64,000 bases of DNA from Propionibacteriales bacterium. Lineage in GTDB: Bacteria; Actinomycetota; Actinomycetes; Propionibacteriales; Nocardioidaceae. The DNA lies in the NCBI GenBank assembly GCA_026392415.1, contig JAPLCC010000015.1:124001-188000 (forward strand), read 5' to 3'. Below the pieces are notes generated by a model. That model saw only the letters and a program-made list of their open reading frames with translations, was not told the DNA's origin and did not search any database. A program made the translations under genes and the position numbers. This document shows positions 16,440 to 25,866 of this stretch, in pieces; position 1 is the first letter of the stretch; every line of letters begins with the position of its first letter.

Positions 16440-17156
16440 TCAGGTAGGGGTACCCAGTCCCACGGCGTAGATCTCACCCGCGGCGTCGATCCACAGCAGG
16501 ACGGCCCACGGGCCCTGATCACCGTCGGGCTGGGAGACGACGACCGCGTCCTCACCGGACGCCAGACGTTCGTCGTGACAGGAGACCGGGCAGGACGCGA
16601 CCTCCACGGATCCGCGACTGCGGTAGGCCATGGCCACCGGGTCGATCCCGCAGTCCGGAAATCCCAGTCCCGAGCACCCCGACCACCGGTCGCGCCGTTG
16701 CGGTTCGTCGTTCCACGGATCGACGAACCCCGGCGTCAGGTTCCGCACCCGATCCGCGAACGGCGGCGCCGGGTCGGTGCCCCTGGCCCAACGGACGAAC
16801 TGCTCGGCGGCGGCGCGGCGAGGCGCAGTCGGCGGCACGGGGGCCGCCGAGGACACGTCGGTGGCCGATGGCACGACGGCCGAACCGGACGTCCGGTCTG
16901 TTGCCGACTGCTGGTCCGCGGGCGCTGCGTCACCATCCCGCCCCAGCATCGCCCCGGCAGCCAGTCCCCCGCCGACGAGGGCGACCACCGCGACCGCAGC
17001 GGCGAGCACCAGCGGCCAACGCCGAAGGTGCGTCGGCTCCGGGAACCCGGTCAGGTGCAGGGGTGCATCCGCCTCGACCTGGATCGTGTCGGCAGCGCGG
17101 GACAGGAGCCGACGCGCTTCCCCCTCGGTGACCGCGGGACCGTTCTCGCTGTTCAT
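16440..17156 (-). CDS. Membrane-anchored anti-sigma-like protein
   Basis: A 238-residue single-pass protein: cytoplasmic N-terminus of about 45 residues, one membrane helix (WPLVLAAAVAVVALVGGGLAAGAML, residues ~47-71), a Ser/Thr/Pro/Ala linker and an extracytoplasmic domain with four cysteines (CSGLGFPDC, CPVSC), probably two disulfides. It overlaps the stop of the upstream SigE-family sigma gene by 4 nt, the classic sigma/anti-sigma arrangement. No zinc-binding HxxxCxxC motif is seen in the N-terminus, so it is not a ZAS-type anti-sigma factor; the role is inferred from context. Confidence 0.65.
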   Translation of the reverse strand: MNSENGPAVTEGEARRLLSRAADTIQVEADAPLHLTGFPEPTHLRRWPLVLAAAVAVVALVGGGLAAGAMLGRDGDAAPADQQSATDRTSGSAVVPSATDVSSAAPVPPTAPRRAAAEQFVRWARGTDPAPPFADRVRNLTPGFVDPWNDEPQRRDRWSGCSGLGFPDCGIDPVAMAYRSRGSVEVASCPVSCHDERLASGEDAVVVSQPDGDQGPWAVLLWIDAAGEIYAVGLGTPT

Positions 17157-17626
17157 GGTGTCCCCTCGACTGCGACGAGTGGCGCGAGCGCGGCCAGCGC
17201 CCGGGAGGTGCGCGACTTGACCGTGCCCGGCGCGACACCCAGCGCCAGCGCGGTGTCCCGCTCGGTCAGGTCGGCGAAGTAGCGGAGCACGAGCACCTCA
17301 CGGTGCTCAGGACTCATGGCGACGAGCGCCCGCCGCACCGCGAGCCCCTCGGCCCACTGCGGGTCAGCACCGGGGGCCTCCGGGAGATCGTCGGTCGGGA
17401 GCTCACCGTTCCAGCGGCGCTTGCGGGCGTCGTACAACGTGGTCACGAGGACGCGATGGACGTACGCATCCGGGTGGTTGGCACGCACGACCCGGCGCCA
17501 CGAGCGGTAGCACTTCAGCAACGCGCTCTGGACGACGTCCTCCGCATCGGCCGACGGGCAGCCGAGCAGCACCGCGGTCCGCACGAGCCGCGGACGCCGT
17601 TCGGCGACGTAGGCACTGAAGTCCAT
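17153..17626 (-). CDS. SigE-family ECF RNA polymerase sigma factor
   Basis: A 157-residue sigma factor. Region 2 includes LVRTAVLLGCPSADAEDVVQSALLKCYRSW, and region 4 includes MSPEHREVLVLRYFADLTERDTA with the helix-turn-helix ALGVAPGTVKSRTSRAL. Sequence pattern matches the actinobacterial SigE family (TIGR02983). The ATG at 17626 is chosen over one 24 nt upstream because GAGGAG precedes it at a proper distance. The downstream overlapping membrane gene is its probable anti-sigma factor. Confidence 0.85.
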   Translation of the reverse strand: MDFSAYVAERRPRLVRTAVLLGCPSADAEDVVQSALLKCYRSWRRVVRANHPDAYVHRVLVTTLYDARKRRWNGELPTDDLPEAPGADPQWAEGLAVRRALVAMSPEHREVLVLRYFADLTERDTALALGVAPGTVKSRTSRALAALAPLVAVEGTP

Positions 17627-17690
17627 CGGGCTCCTCGGAGTCGGGGTCACCCAGTGTGACCGCCGAGGCTGCCCGTTCGGTTCCCGAATC

Positions 17691-17739
17691 CAGGATCGGC
17701 GCGGATTGCGTCAACCACGTTCACGCGAATCGCGCCGAT
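17691..17739. repeat. Hairpin repeat, left copy (family 2)
   Basis: A hairpin with arms ATCGGCGCG and CGCGCCGAT plus further imperfect pairing. Its first 27 nt are identical to those of the hairpin at 18182, giving direct repeats either side of the decayed gene. Confidence 0.7.
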
Positions 17740-17759
17740 GTCGGGGCAGCCGTCGATCT

Positions 17760-18170
17760 CACGCTCCTTTCCACAGGCTCCAGTCGTGGTGCGGCACGGA
17801 CGCCAACAGGTCGCACTCGACGGAGTCATCGTGCGCGGTTCACGTCGGTTCGACGAGTCGGTGCAGTTGCACCTGAGCCCGCCACGTCAGCAGTACGACG
17901 ACGCGATCATCGAGCTGGCCGATCGCTCCCCCGACGAACTGACAGCCATCGCGACCCTGGCCGATGCCTGCGGGGGCCGGCGCACGACAGCGGCCCGGCT
18001 CCTCTCCCGCCTGGAGGGGATGTCGCGGCTGCATCGGCGCTCCTGGCTGAAGTCAGTGCTCCGCGACGTGGCCGAAGGGACGTGCGTCAGCTCGTCGAGC
18101 TCGACGGCCGCGAAGCTCGGTCGGCTGCTCCAGCTCCGTGGCTGGCGCGGAGCGCCGACCCGCTGTCCGT
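17760..18170 (+). pseudogene. Decayed AbiEi/DUF559-type protein gene
   Basis: The frame from about 17768 reads HGRQQVALDGVIV, HLSPPRQQYDDAIIELADRS, LTAIATLADACGGRRTTAARL and RLHRRSWLKSVLRDVAEGTC. These resemble the middle of actinobacterial DUF559 proteins that carry an AbiEi-type antitoxin domain. In intact members this is followed by a VLEHGYL segment and much later by the VVELDGR nuclease-like motif. Here the sequence jumps, with a frame change, straight to LVELDGREARSA at about 18090, then loses similarity. I infer an internal deletion plus loss of the N-terminus. The remnant sits exactly between the two hairpin repeats. Confidence 0.5.
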
Positions 18171-18181
18171 CCTGCGAAATG

Positions 18182-18231
18182 CAGGATCGGCGCGGATTGC
18201 GTCAACCAGGTTGATGCAATCCGCGCCGATC
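18182..18231. repeat. Hairpin repeat, right copy (family 2), probable terminator
   Basis: A near-perfect hairpin: GATCGGCGCGGATTGC (18185-18200) pairs exactly with GCAATCCGCGCCGATC (18216-18231), and the 15-nt loop pairs further (TCAACC/GGTTGA). It lies 14 nt from the etfD stop and probably ends transcription of that gene. Confidence 0.75.
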
Positions 18232-18245
18232 AGGCAGTCAGCTGA

Positions 18246-21200
18246 TCAGAGGTCGAAGAGCGAACCGGACTCGTTGATGTCCACGTCAGTGCGGGGCTGG
18301 TTGGCCTCACCGGAGGACGCGGGCGGCGTCGCCGGGGCCGACTTCTTCTCGGCTTCGGGCTCCTCCGCGGCAGGCTCGTCGGCTTCGGGCTCCTCAGCTT
18401 CGGGCTCCTCTGCGGCAGGCTCGGACTGCGGCGCCTCGGCCTTCAGCTCCTCCGTCAGCTCGGCCTTCAGCTCCTCCTTGAGCTCAGCCTTGAGCTCCGC
18501 CTTGAGGTCGGCCGCCGGCTCGTCCTCGGTCGCGGGCTCGGCAGCCTTCGGCTCCTCGGACTTCTCCTCGGACTTCTCCTCAGCCTTGGCAGCAGGGGCG
18601 GGCGCGGCAGCGGGCTCGGGAGCCGCGATGTCGAACAGGGACCCACCGGAGGGGATCTCGGTCGACGGCTCCGCAGCGGCCGGCGCGGCCGCCTTGGGCT
18701 CCTCGACCTTCTCCTCAGGCTCGGGCTCCGCCTTCTCCTCAGGCTCGGGCTCCGCCTCGGCCTTCGGCTCGGATTCGGCCGGAGCGACGTCGAAGAGCGA
18801 GCCGCCCGACCCCAGGTCGGCCGCCGGCTTCGATTCAGCAGGCTTCGCCTTCTCCTCGGCAGCCTTCTCCTCGGCAGCCGGGGCCGGGGTGTCGAACAGC
18901 GAGCTGGCATCGTCGAAGAGCGAGCCGCCGGAAGCAGGCTTCGACTCGGCCGGCTTGTCATCAGCAGGCTTGGAGTCGGTCGGAGCGGACTCGGACTTCG
19001 ACGGGGCCGGGGTGTCGAACATCGAGCTCGGGTCGTCGAACATCGACCCCCCACCGGAGGTCGACGCCTTGGCGGCGGGACCGACGTCCTCGGTGTCGAC
19101 CACGGTGTCGTCGGTGATGGTCACGTCGCCGGCCTCGGGCTCGGCCTTGGTCTCCACGGACTTCTCGGCAGGGGCGGCAGCCTTCGCAGCAGGCCCGCCC
19201 ACCGGCGCACCTTCACCCGGCTTGAGCTTGGTGGCCTGCTCGCCCTTGACCGACGCGAGCAGCATCTGCGCGACGTCGAGGACCTCGACCTCTTCGCGGG
19301 CCGCGCCATCAGCCTGCATCTTGGTGAGGCCGTCGGAGATCATCACGCGACAGAACGGGCAGCCCACGGCGATCTGGTCGGCCTCGGTGCCGACCGCTTC
19401 GGCGGTGCGGTTCAGGTTGATCCGCTCGCCGATGTTCTCCTCCATCCACATGCGGGCACCACCGGCGCCGCAGCAGAAGGACTTCTCCTTGTTGCGCTCC
19501 ATCTCGGCGAACTCCGCACCGGGGAGGATCTCGAGGAGATCGCGCGGCGGCGTGTAGACCTGGTTGTGGCGGCCGAGGAAGCAGGGGTCGTGATAGGTCA
19601 CCTTGCGCGCGTGCGCGCCGGCGCCGTCAGCGACGGGCGTCAGCTTGCCCTCGCGCACGAGGCGGTTGAGCAGCTGCGTGTGGTGGATGACCTCGAGCTC
19701 GATGCCGAGCTCGCGGTACTCGTTCTTGAGGGTGTTCATGCAGTGCGGGCAGGTCGAGACGACCTTCTTGGCCCGGGCCTCGGTCAGTGTCTCGATGTTC
19801 TGCTGGGCCAGGCCCTGGAACACGAACTCATTACCGGCACGACGTGCGGAGTCACCGGTGCACGTCTCGCCGTTGCCGAGTACGCCGAAGGAGACACCGG
19901 CGAGGTCGAGCAGCTCGGCCACGGCGCGGGTCGTCTTCTTCGCACGGTCCTCGTAGGCACCGGCGCAACCGACCCAGAACAGCCAGTCGACCTCGTCGAG
20001 CGTCTCGATCGAGTCGCCGACGACCTTGACGTCGAACGGCAGCCCCTTGGCCCAGTCGAGGCGGACCGTGGGCGACATGTTCCACGGGTTGCCCTTGTTC
20101 TCCAGGCCCTTGAACAGGCCGTTGAGTTCGGAGGGGAAGTTGGACTCGACGAGCACCTGGTAGCGGCGCATGTCGACGAAGTGGTCGACGTGCTCGATGT
20201 CGACCGGGCACTGCTGGACGCAGGCACCACAGTTGGTGCAGCCCCACAGCGCGTCCTCGTCGATGACGAAGTCGCCACCCTCGGGGTTGTAGAACCAGTC
20301 GTCAACGCCGTCGGACTGCTGCTTGTCGCTCTTGCCGACCAGGGCACGCGGCTCGGCGCCGCCGGCGACGGCGTACGCCTCCTCGCGCAGCGCCATCATC
20401 ATCAGCTTGGGCGAGAGCGGCTTCTCGGTGTTCCACGCGGGGCACTGGGACTGACAGCGGCCGCACTCGGTGCAGGTGGTGAAGTCGAGGAGGTCCTTCC
20501 AGGAGAAGTCCCAGATGGAGCCGGCGCCGAGCACGGCGTCCTCGTCGAGATCATCGACGTCGTCGAGCGTGATCGGCTTGCCACCCACGGTCAGCGGCTT
20601 GACGGCGCCGAGCGCGGTGCCGCCGTTGTCCTCACGCTTGAACCAGATGTTGAACCAGGCCGTGAAACGGTGCCAGGCCACACCCATGGTCAGGTTGGTC
20701 GAGATGACGATCAGCCAGATCATCGCGGAGACGATCTTGAACATCGCGATCGCGAACACGATGTTCTCGATCGACCCGATCGAGTCGGAGCCGGTCGGAT
20801 AGAGGTTGCCGAAGTACTGCGAGATCGGGAAGTGCGCAGCGGTCGCGTGCTCGGCGTGCTCGCCGCCGTGGGCCTGGGCGAGGTTGTACTCCGCGCCGCG
20901 GATGAAGAGGATCGCGGAGCTCTCCAGGAGCACCATCGCCTCGACGAAGAAGGCCTGCCACATGGTGGAGCCGAAGAACCGGCTCTGGCGGCCCATCTTC
21001 GAGGGCATGTGGGTGAGGCGGTAGTAGATCAGGGGGATGATCGCGAGCGTGCCGAGGAGGCCGAGGATCTCGGCGGTCCATTCGTAGACGACCCACTTGC
21101 CGATGATCGGGATGGTCCACTCGGGGTCCCACAACTGCGGGAACGCCGCCGCGACGGCCGTGGAGAGGAAGAGGAACGCGGCGAAAGCGAACCAGTGCAG

Positions 21201-21413
21201 GATGCCGACCCACGTCCACTGCAGCATCCGCGTGTGGAGGAAGGTCTCCTTGACCATGGTCACCGTGCGACCGACCGGGTTGCCCGTGCGCCCCGGCGCC
21301 GGCTGTCCGCGGCGGATCACCCCGAGCATCGATCGAACGGCAAGGGTGGTCAACGCGATCGCAACAACAGAGACCGCCAGTGACACCACGATCGCAATGG
21401 TCTGGAAGGACAT
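18246..21413 (-). CDS. etfD: EtfD-like membrane Fe-S oxidoreductase with repetitive acidic tail
   Basis: A 1055-residue membrane protein matching the Rv0338c/EtfD type, which takes electrons from acyl-CoA dehydrogenases via EtfBA and passes them to the quinone pool. Five membrane helices occupy residues 1-250. Two [4Fe-4S] sites follow: CTECGRCQSQCP (near 313) and CTNCGACVQQCP (near 391). The CCG domains of heterodisulfide reductase type carry CPHCMNTL, HDPCFLGR, CCGAGGARMW and GCPFCRVM. After about residue 730 the rest is an Ala/Glu/Pro/Lys-rich tail with recurring SGGSLFD-type motifs. The ATG at 21413 precedes the first helix; a GTG 21 nt upstream is the alternative. Confidence 0.88.
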   Translation of the reverse strand: MSFQTIAIVVSLAVSVVAIALTTLAVRSMLGVIRRGQPAPGRTGNPVGRTVTMVKETFLHTRMLQWTWVGILHWFAFAAFLFLSTAVAAAFPQLWDPEWTIPIIGKWVVYEWTAEILGLLGTLAIIPLIYYRLTHMPSKMGRQSRFFGSTMWQAFFVEAMVLLESSAILFIRGAEYNLAQAHGGEHAEHATAAHFPISQYFGNLYPTGSDSIGSIENIVFAIAMFKIVSAMIWLIVISTNLTMGVAWHRFTAWFNIWFKREDNGGTALGAVKPLTVGGKPITLDDVDDLDEDAVLGAGSIWDFSWKDLLDFTTCTECGRCQSQCPAWNTEKPLSPKLMMMALREEAYAVAGGAEPRALVGKSDKQQSDGVDDWFYNPEGGDFVIDEDALWGCTNCGACVQQCPVDIEHVDHFVDMRRYQVLVESNFPSELNGLFKGLENKGNPWNMSPTVRLDWAKGLPFDVKVVGDSIETLDEVDWLFWVGCAGAYEDRAKKTTRAVAELLDLAGVSFGVLGNGETCTGDSARRAGNEFVFQGLAQQNIETLTEARAKKVVSTCPHCMNTLKNEYRELGIELEVIHHTQLLNRLVREGKLTPVADGAGAHARKVTYHDPCFLGRHNQVYTPPRDLLEILPGAEFAEMERNKEKSFCCGAGGARMWMEENIGERINLNRTAEAVGTEADQIAVGCPFCRVMISDGLTKMQADGAAREEVEVLDVAQMLLASVKGEQATKLKPGEGAPVGGPAAKAAAPAEKSVETKAEPEAGDVTITDDTVVDTEDVGPAAKASTSGGGSMFDDPSSMFDTPAPSKSESAPTDSKPADDKPAESKPASGGSLFDDASSLFDTPAPAAEEKAAEEKAKPAESKPAADLGSGGSLFDVAPAESEPKAEAEPEPEEKAEPEPEEKVEEPKAAAPAAAEPSTEIPSGGSLFDIAAPEPAAAPAPAAKAEEKSEEKSEEPKAAEPATEDEPAADLKAELKAELKEELKAELTEELKAEAPQSEPAAEEPEAEEPEADEPAAEEPEAEKKSAPATPPASSGEANQPRTDVDINESGSLFDL

Positions 21414-21551
21414 CTCCAACAGCTCCTCGTCCACAGGCGGTACAGGGCGCGCACACGGGTGCGCGCGCCGAGCCTATTGCCAACGGGTCGTTTCGCGAGT
21501 CATAGGCAAGCCTTACCCACGTGAGCCACTGGCGGCTCGCGACGCCGATTC

Positions 21552-21563
21552 TACCGGTCGGTA
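21552..21563. promoter_or_regulatory. TetR-type palindrome upstream of etfD
   Basis: TACCGGTCGGTA is a 5-bp inverted repeat (TACCG/CGGTA) with a 2-nt centre, about 140 nt upstream of the etfD start. TACCG-N2-CGGTA sites are commonly bound by TetR repressors in actinobacteria. No TetR gene is adjacent, so the link is inference. Confidence 0.4.
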
Positions 21564-21588
21564 ACTTCCTGCGGGCGTGACGATCCCC

Positions 21589-24165
21589 TCAGTAGAAGGT
21601 CAACGCCGTGACCTTGCCACTACCCGAGAACGTCACCTTCACCGGAACCTTCGCCCGGTTCGACGTCTTCGCGCAGAAGACGTACGACGTCCCGCGGCGG
21701 TGATAGGGCTGACCGACTGCCTGCAGCACCGACCGCGTCGTCATCCCGACCTTGACCCGGTTCTTCACGATGCCGACGCTCTTGCGCAGCCCGGCGTTGC
21801 GGCACGAGTCCGGCGCAATGCCGTTGGTCCGCTCCCACATCTGCAGGTAGGCCTCGGTGCCGCGCGCCATGTCGTCGACGATCTTCTGGCCGTCGCCGGC
21901 GTGCTGTTTCTCGGCGACCTGGCGCAGGTCCTCCACCCAGTCCGGGTAGAGGCCGTACTGAGCGACGCCGTCGACGTTGATGTCCCAGACGCGCTGGCCG
22001 GCCTTCTGCTTGTTGATCTTCACGCCGCCGATGCCGGTGAAGGGGTAACGGACCGGATTGGTCACGTCGGCGCCGCGCGGGTTGCCCTGCGCACCGAGGC
22101 CGTTGATGTCGGCCCCGAAGCCGAACCCGAAGTAGTAGTGCGGGTCGGCCCAGCCGAGGTGACGGCGCCACTTCTCGACGAATCCGGTCGAGTCGCCGGC
22201 GTACGGCGAGATGAACCCGCCCGCCTTGTAGATCCGCGGGTAGGTGTCGGGCGTGGACCAGGAGTGGCTCGAGATGACGCCCGGGTAGTCGAGGTCCTCG
22301 ATCACGTCCATGGACGCGGCTCGCGCCTTCACCGAGAGGTGGTCGGGGTCGAACACCATCTGGCGCTTGGCGAGTCCCTCGATGGTGTGGACACCGAGGT
22401 CGGTGAGGCCGCGCTTGTTGCAGTGAGCCGGCTGCGGGTAGATCGGCACCGCAGGCAGGAGGCCGAGGACCTGGCCGAGGGCACCGAAGAGCGCGTCCTG
22501 CTGCCCGGCCGTGACGTCCGGGAGGGCGATCTGCGGGTTGTCCGCGGACTCTCCGTCAGCCGGCTCGCAGTGCTCCATCGCCCAGAACGACGCCGTTTCC
22601 AGGAAGTTCGCGGCATTGATGACGACGCCGACCTCGCCCGCGTCGCCGGCGACTCCGGCCAGCGCGTTGTCGAACTTGTTCACGAGCTCCATCTGCCGGA
22701 CACCGAGCGCGTGCATCTCGTCGAGGTTCGCGTCGATCTCCGCCGAGGTGCAGGCGGGGACGTCGTTGCCGAGCAGGCGCTTGTAGGTGCAGCCGAAGGG
22801 GATGGAGGTCTCGATGCCCATCACCACGGCCATCTTCCCTGCATTGATCACGCGCCGGGCCTCGAACGGGTCCTTCACGATGCGGTAGAAGCCTTTGCCC
22901 GGGCCACCGAACTGGGCGTCGATGTAGGCCTGCATCGTGACCATGTCAGCGGCCTGGAGGCGAATCGAGTCCATGTCGTCGCAGGAGTTCTTCTTGAGCG
23001 GGTAGATCTCGCACAGCTTGTTGTTCTCGACCAGCAGGTTGACGAACAGGCGCTGCCCGCCACGCCAGGCCCGCTCGAGCCACCGGAAGTAGGTGCCCTC
23101 GTGGGTAAGCGACTCGGGCGCCGGCCAGTCCTTGAAGGTCGGCCAGCCGACCGGGTCGTGGGAGGCCTCGCCCGAGAGCACGGCCTCGAGCAGGGCGCCG
23201 TTGCCGCCGGTGACGGTGTGGTCAGCGCAGTCGACCAGCGCGTACGGCGCGCCGTACTCGTGCCAGGGGCGACCACAGTGCACCTTGCCGCCGAGGAACT
23301 CGAAGGCCATGCCGTGGGTGTGCGCGTCGACGTACCCCCGCACTTCCTGGTAGGACGTCGCGCCGCCGTGCGGGTCGCCGGAGACGTTGATCTCTGCCTC
23401 CGGGTACGACGGACAGCCGGTCGCGGTCCGCAGCTGGAACGGTGTGCCGACGGCACCCCGACCGAGCCGTGCGTCGGCGACGACCGCCAGCGCCTTGCCG
23501 TCGGCGATCTGGAACCGGAAGCCGTCGCTGGCCCTGGTGGCGGTCCAGTCGGCGGCCGCGCTCGGCTTCGCAGCGACGGCGACCGTGCCGTTCGAGTTGA
23601 GCGTGACCTCGCCGGCCTCGCTGTGCAGCAGGTAGCCACCGAGCCGGGTGGCCTTGAAGTAGAAGGGGGCCGCCGCGGTGCGCGCGACCGCTGCAACGGC
23701 CAGCGCGGTTCCCGAGCGGGTGACGTAGCGGCCGGACTTCGTCTGGAGGGTGTAGCAACCGCCGGCCATGGCATACCGGTCGGCGGGAACGCTCGTGCGG
23801 GCCGGGTACGCCGGCACGTCGACCAGGGTCGGGTCGGGCATTGCGCGCTCGCGGTCGACGTACGCCTCGGCAGCAGTGCGCTGCACGCCGGTCGTCGGGT
23901 CCACGACGTCGTCACCGACGGCCAGGCCACGAGAGACGTCGTTCTTGGTGGCGGGGTCGTTGTGGTCGTGGGCCGGGAGCACCGAGTCGTCGTGCGGGAC
24001 GCCCCGCTGCGACTTGGCCTCCTCGGCGGCGATGGCGAGGCTCGTCGCACCGCTGCCACTGGCCACGGGGATGGCGAGCGCCGTACCGATCACCGCGAGA
24101 GCAGCCACCACCGCGAGACCGACGCGCTGCGCCGCCTCCGGCTCCCGACGTCGTTCCATCGCCAC
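21589..24165 (-). CDS. Large secreted metal-dependent hydrolase (M19/amidohydrolase-like) with beta-trefoil-like domain
   Basis: An 858-residue exported protein. A signal peptide or anchor covers residues ~14-40. Residues ~135-265 contain a beta-trefoil-like domain (GGCYTLQTKSGRYVTRSG and related strands). The core is a TIM-barrel hydrolase: YVDAHTHGMAF gives the first metal-binding His pair, with FDPDHLSVKA and VISSHSWS later, an order like peptidase M19 and other amidohydrolase members. The last ~70 residues (VKVGMTTRSVLQAVGQP) resemble a small BamE/SmpA-like fold. Substrate unknown; cell-wall peptides or extracellular dipeptides are possibilities. It starts opposite the M1 lipoprotein gene. 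Confidence 0.65.
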   Translation of the reverse strand: MAMERRREPEAAQRVGLAVVAALAVIGTALAIPVASGSGATSLAIAAEEAKSQRGVPHDDSVLPAHDHNDPATKNDVSRGLAVGDDVVDPTTGVQRTAAEAYVDRERAMPDPTLVDVPAYPARTSVPADRYAMAGGCYTLQTKSGRYVTRSGTALAVAAVARTAAAPFYFKATRLGGYLLHSEAGEVTLNSNGTVAVAAKPSAAADWTATRASDGFRFQIADGKALAVVADARLGRGAVGTPFQLRTATGCPSYPEAEINVSGDPHGGATSYQEVRGYVDAHTHGMAFEFLGGKVHCGRPWHEYGAPYALVDCADHTVTGGNGALLEAVLSGEASHDPVGWPTFKDWPAPESLTHEGTYFRWLERAWRGGQRLFVNLLVENNKLCEIYPLKKNSCDDMDSIRLQAADMVTMQAYIDAQFGGPGKGFYRIVKDPFEARRVINAGKMAVVMGIETSIPFGCTYKRLLGNDVPACTSAEIDANLDEMHALGVRQMELVNKFDNALAGVAGDAGEVGVVINAANFLETASFWAMEHCEPADGESADNPQIALPDVTAGQQDALFGALGQVLGLLPAVPIYPQPAHCNKRGLTDLGVHTIEGLAKRQMVFDPDHLSVKARAASMDVIEDLDYPGVISSHSWSTPDTYPRIYKAGGFISPYAGDSTGFVEKWRRHLGWADPHYYFGFGFGADINGLGAQGNPRGADVTNPVRYPFTGIGGVKINKQKAGQRVWDINVDGVAQYGLYPDWVEDLRQVAEKQHAGDGQKIVDDMARGTEAYLQMWERTNGIAPDSCRNAGLRKSVGIVKNRVKVGMTTRSVLQAVGQPYHRRGTSYVFCAKTSNRAKVPVKVTFSGSGKVTALTFY

Positions 24166-24330
24166 GATCGATCTCCGTTCTCGGGCACCAGGAAGTGACC
24201 GCGATCACTCTGCCAACGAGTGACCGTAGCGGTTGGGTACGCCGAACGTGAAGGCTGTTCATGTTTCTGGGCGGCCGACGCATGGACGGGGCAGGCATGA
24301 TGGCGACACCTATCGGGGAAGGGATCTCCC

Positions 24331-25827
24331 ATGACCAGCACTGTGCGCGCCGGCAGCGTCGCCCTGTTCCTCGCCCTGGGCGTCACCCTCGCGGCCTGCG
24401 GCAGCGACCCGGTCGGCAAGCGCGACGACGGCGCGACGAACGGCTCGTCGGGCTTTCCTTCCGCCTCCGACTCCGACTCCGCGGGCACGCCGGCGCCGGG
24501 CGGCACCGATCTGGCCCTGGCCGAGAGCGAGACCCGCGAGGACTCGGTCTACCCCGAGATCGGGGATCCGCTGGTCGATGCCTTGCACTACGACCTGGAG
24601 CTGACCTGGGACCCGGCCGGCGACACCCTCACCGGTCGCCAGGTCCTGACGTTCCGCGCCACCGCTGACGCCGACGAGATCCCCCTCGACTTCAACGAGG
24701 ACCTCGCGATCTCCTCGCTCACCGTCGACAAGACCGACGCGGATCACGATGTCGAGGGCACCCACCTGACCATCGACAGGCCGGTCAGGAAGGACAAGCG
24801 CTACACGATCGAGCTCGCGTACGCCGGCACGCCGAAGCCAGCGGAGGCACCGAGCCAGCGGTCCGACTTCTCGACCGGCGTCGGCTGGAACATCACCGGT
24901 GAGCACGAGACATGGACCATCCAGGAGCCGTACGGCGCCTTCACCTGGTACGCCGCCAACGACCAACCCGCCGACAAGGCCTTCTACGACTTCCAGCTCA
25001 CGGCGCCCGACCCCATGCAGGGCGTCGCCAACGGTGTCCTGACCGGGTCCGAGACGACTGACGGCACGACCACGAACAACTGGCACCTCGCCGAGCCGGC
25101 GTCGTCGTACCTCGTCACCGTGGCGTTCGGGGACTTCCAGCGAGCCGACCTGGAGTCGAAGAGCGGCGTCCCGATCCAGGTCTGGACCGACCCCGACGGC
25201 GAGGAACTCCCCGGCGGGCTCGGCTATGCGCCCGACGCCATCGACTGGCTGGAGAAGTACCTCGGTCCGTATCCGTTCGACAGCTTCGGCATCGTCGTCG
25301 TGGACAACGAGAGCGGCATGGAGACCCAGACCATGGTCACGCTCGGGTCGACGACCTACAGCCTCTCGCCCGCGGTGGTCGTGCACGAAGCGGCCCACCA
25401 CTGGTACGGCGACACGGTCTCCCCTGCCGACTGGTCGGAGGTGTGGATGAACGAAGGCATGGCGATGTACCTGCAGGGCATGTGGGAGGCCGAGCAGGAA
25501 GGCATCACCGTCGCGCAGAAGATGGACGAGTGGGCCACCTTCGAGGTCGACCTGCGACGGGGTGCGGGCCCGCCCGCGGCGTACGACGCCGACAAGTTCG
25601 GCGACGGCAACATCTACTACGGCCCCGCCCTGATGTGGCAGGAGCTGCGGGAGAAGATCGGCGACGAGCTGTTCTTCGAGGTGCTGCGCGAGTGGCCGGA
25701 GTCGCAGGAGAACGGCAACGCGGACCGCACGGAGTACTGGGCGTGGCTCGAGAAGAAGACCGGCGAGGAGCTCACGGCGTTCTTCGAGGACTGGTTGCTG
25801 GGCGAGCGGACACCCGACCGAGGCTGA
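24331..25827 (+). CDS. M1-family metallopeptidase lipoprotein
   Basis: A 498-residue exported zinc aminopeptidase. Residues 1-21 form a lipoprotein signal with lipobox LAAC (Cys 23 region), so it is membrane-anchored outside. The M1 N-terminal saddle domain runs to about residue 220. The zinc site is HEAAHHW (HExxH) followed by NEGMAMY with the third ligand Glu, near residues 351-376. The exopeptidase loop, normally GAMEN, is SGMET here, as in related actinobacterial lipoproteins. A Tyr expected in catalysis lies in the NIYYGPALMW segment. Likely trims extracellular peptides. Confidence 0.9.
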   Translation: MTSTVRAGSVALFLALGVTLAACGSDPVGKRDDGATNGSSGFPSASDSDSAGTPAPGGTDLALAESETREDSVYPEIGDPLVDALHYDLELTWDPAGDTLTGRQVLTFRATADADEIPLDFNEDLAISSLTVDKTDADHDVEGTHLTIDRPVRKDKRYTIELAYAGTPKPAEAPSQRSDFSTGVGWNITGEHETWTIQEPYGAFTWYAANDQPADKAFYDFQLTAPDPMQGVANGVLTGSETTDGTTTNNWHLAEPASSYLVTVAFGDFQRADLESKSGVPIQVWTDPDGEELPGGLGYAPDAIDWLEKYLGPYPFDSFGIVVVDNESGMETQTMVTLGSTTYSLSPAVVVHEAAHHWYGDTVSPADWSEVWMNEGMAMYLQGMWEAEQEGITVAQKMDEWATFEVDLRRGAGPPAAYDADKFGDGNIYYGPALMWQELREKIGDELFFEVLREWPESQENGNADRTEYWAWLEKKTGEELTAFFEDWLLGERTPDRG

Positions 25828-25842
25828 CCCTTCCCGCGAAGG

Positions 25843-25856
25843 TGGAACACGTTCTA
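25843..25856. promoter_or_regulatory. KstR-type operator upstream of secreted protein gene
   Basis: TGGAACACGTTCTA fits TnnAACnnGTTnnA with one deviation from perfect symmetry. It overlaps a possible -10 hexamer TACTCT (25855-25860), which would start transcription at the ATG at 25867, giving a leaderless mRNA. Confidence 0.7.
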
Positions 25857-25866
25857 CTCTCTCGGC

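Noticed and set aside
19566..21383. A 605-codon plus-strand frame opposite etfD
   Set aside because: Low-complexity Val/Glu/Asp/Arg antisense translation of a well-supported Fe-S protein.
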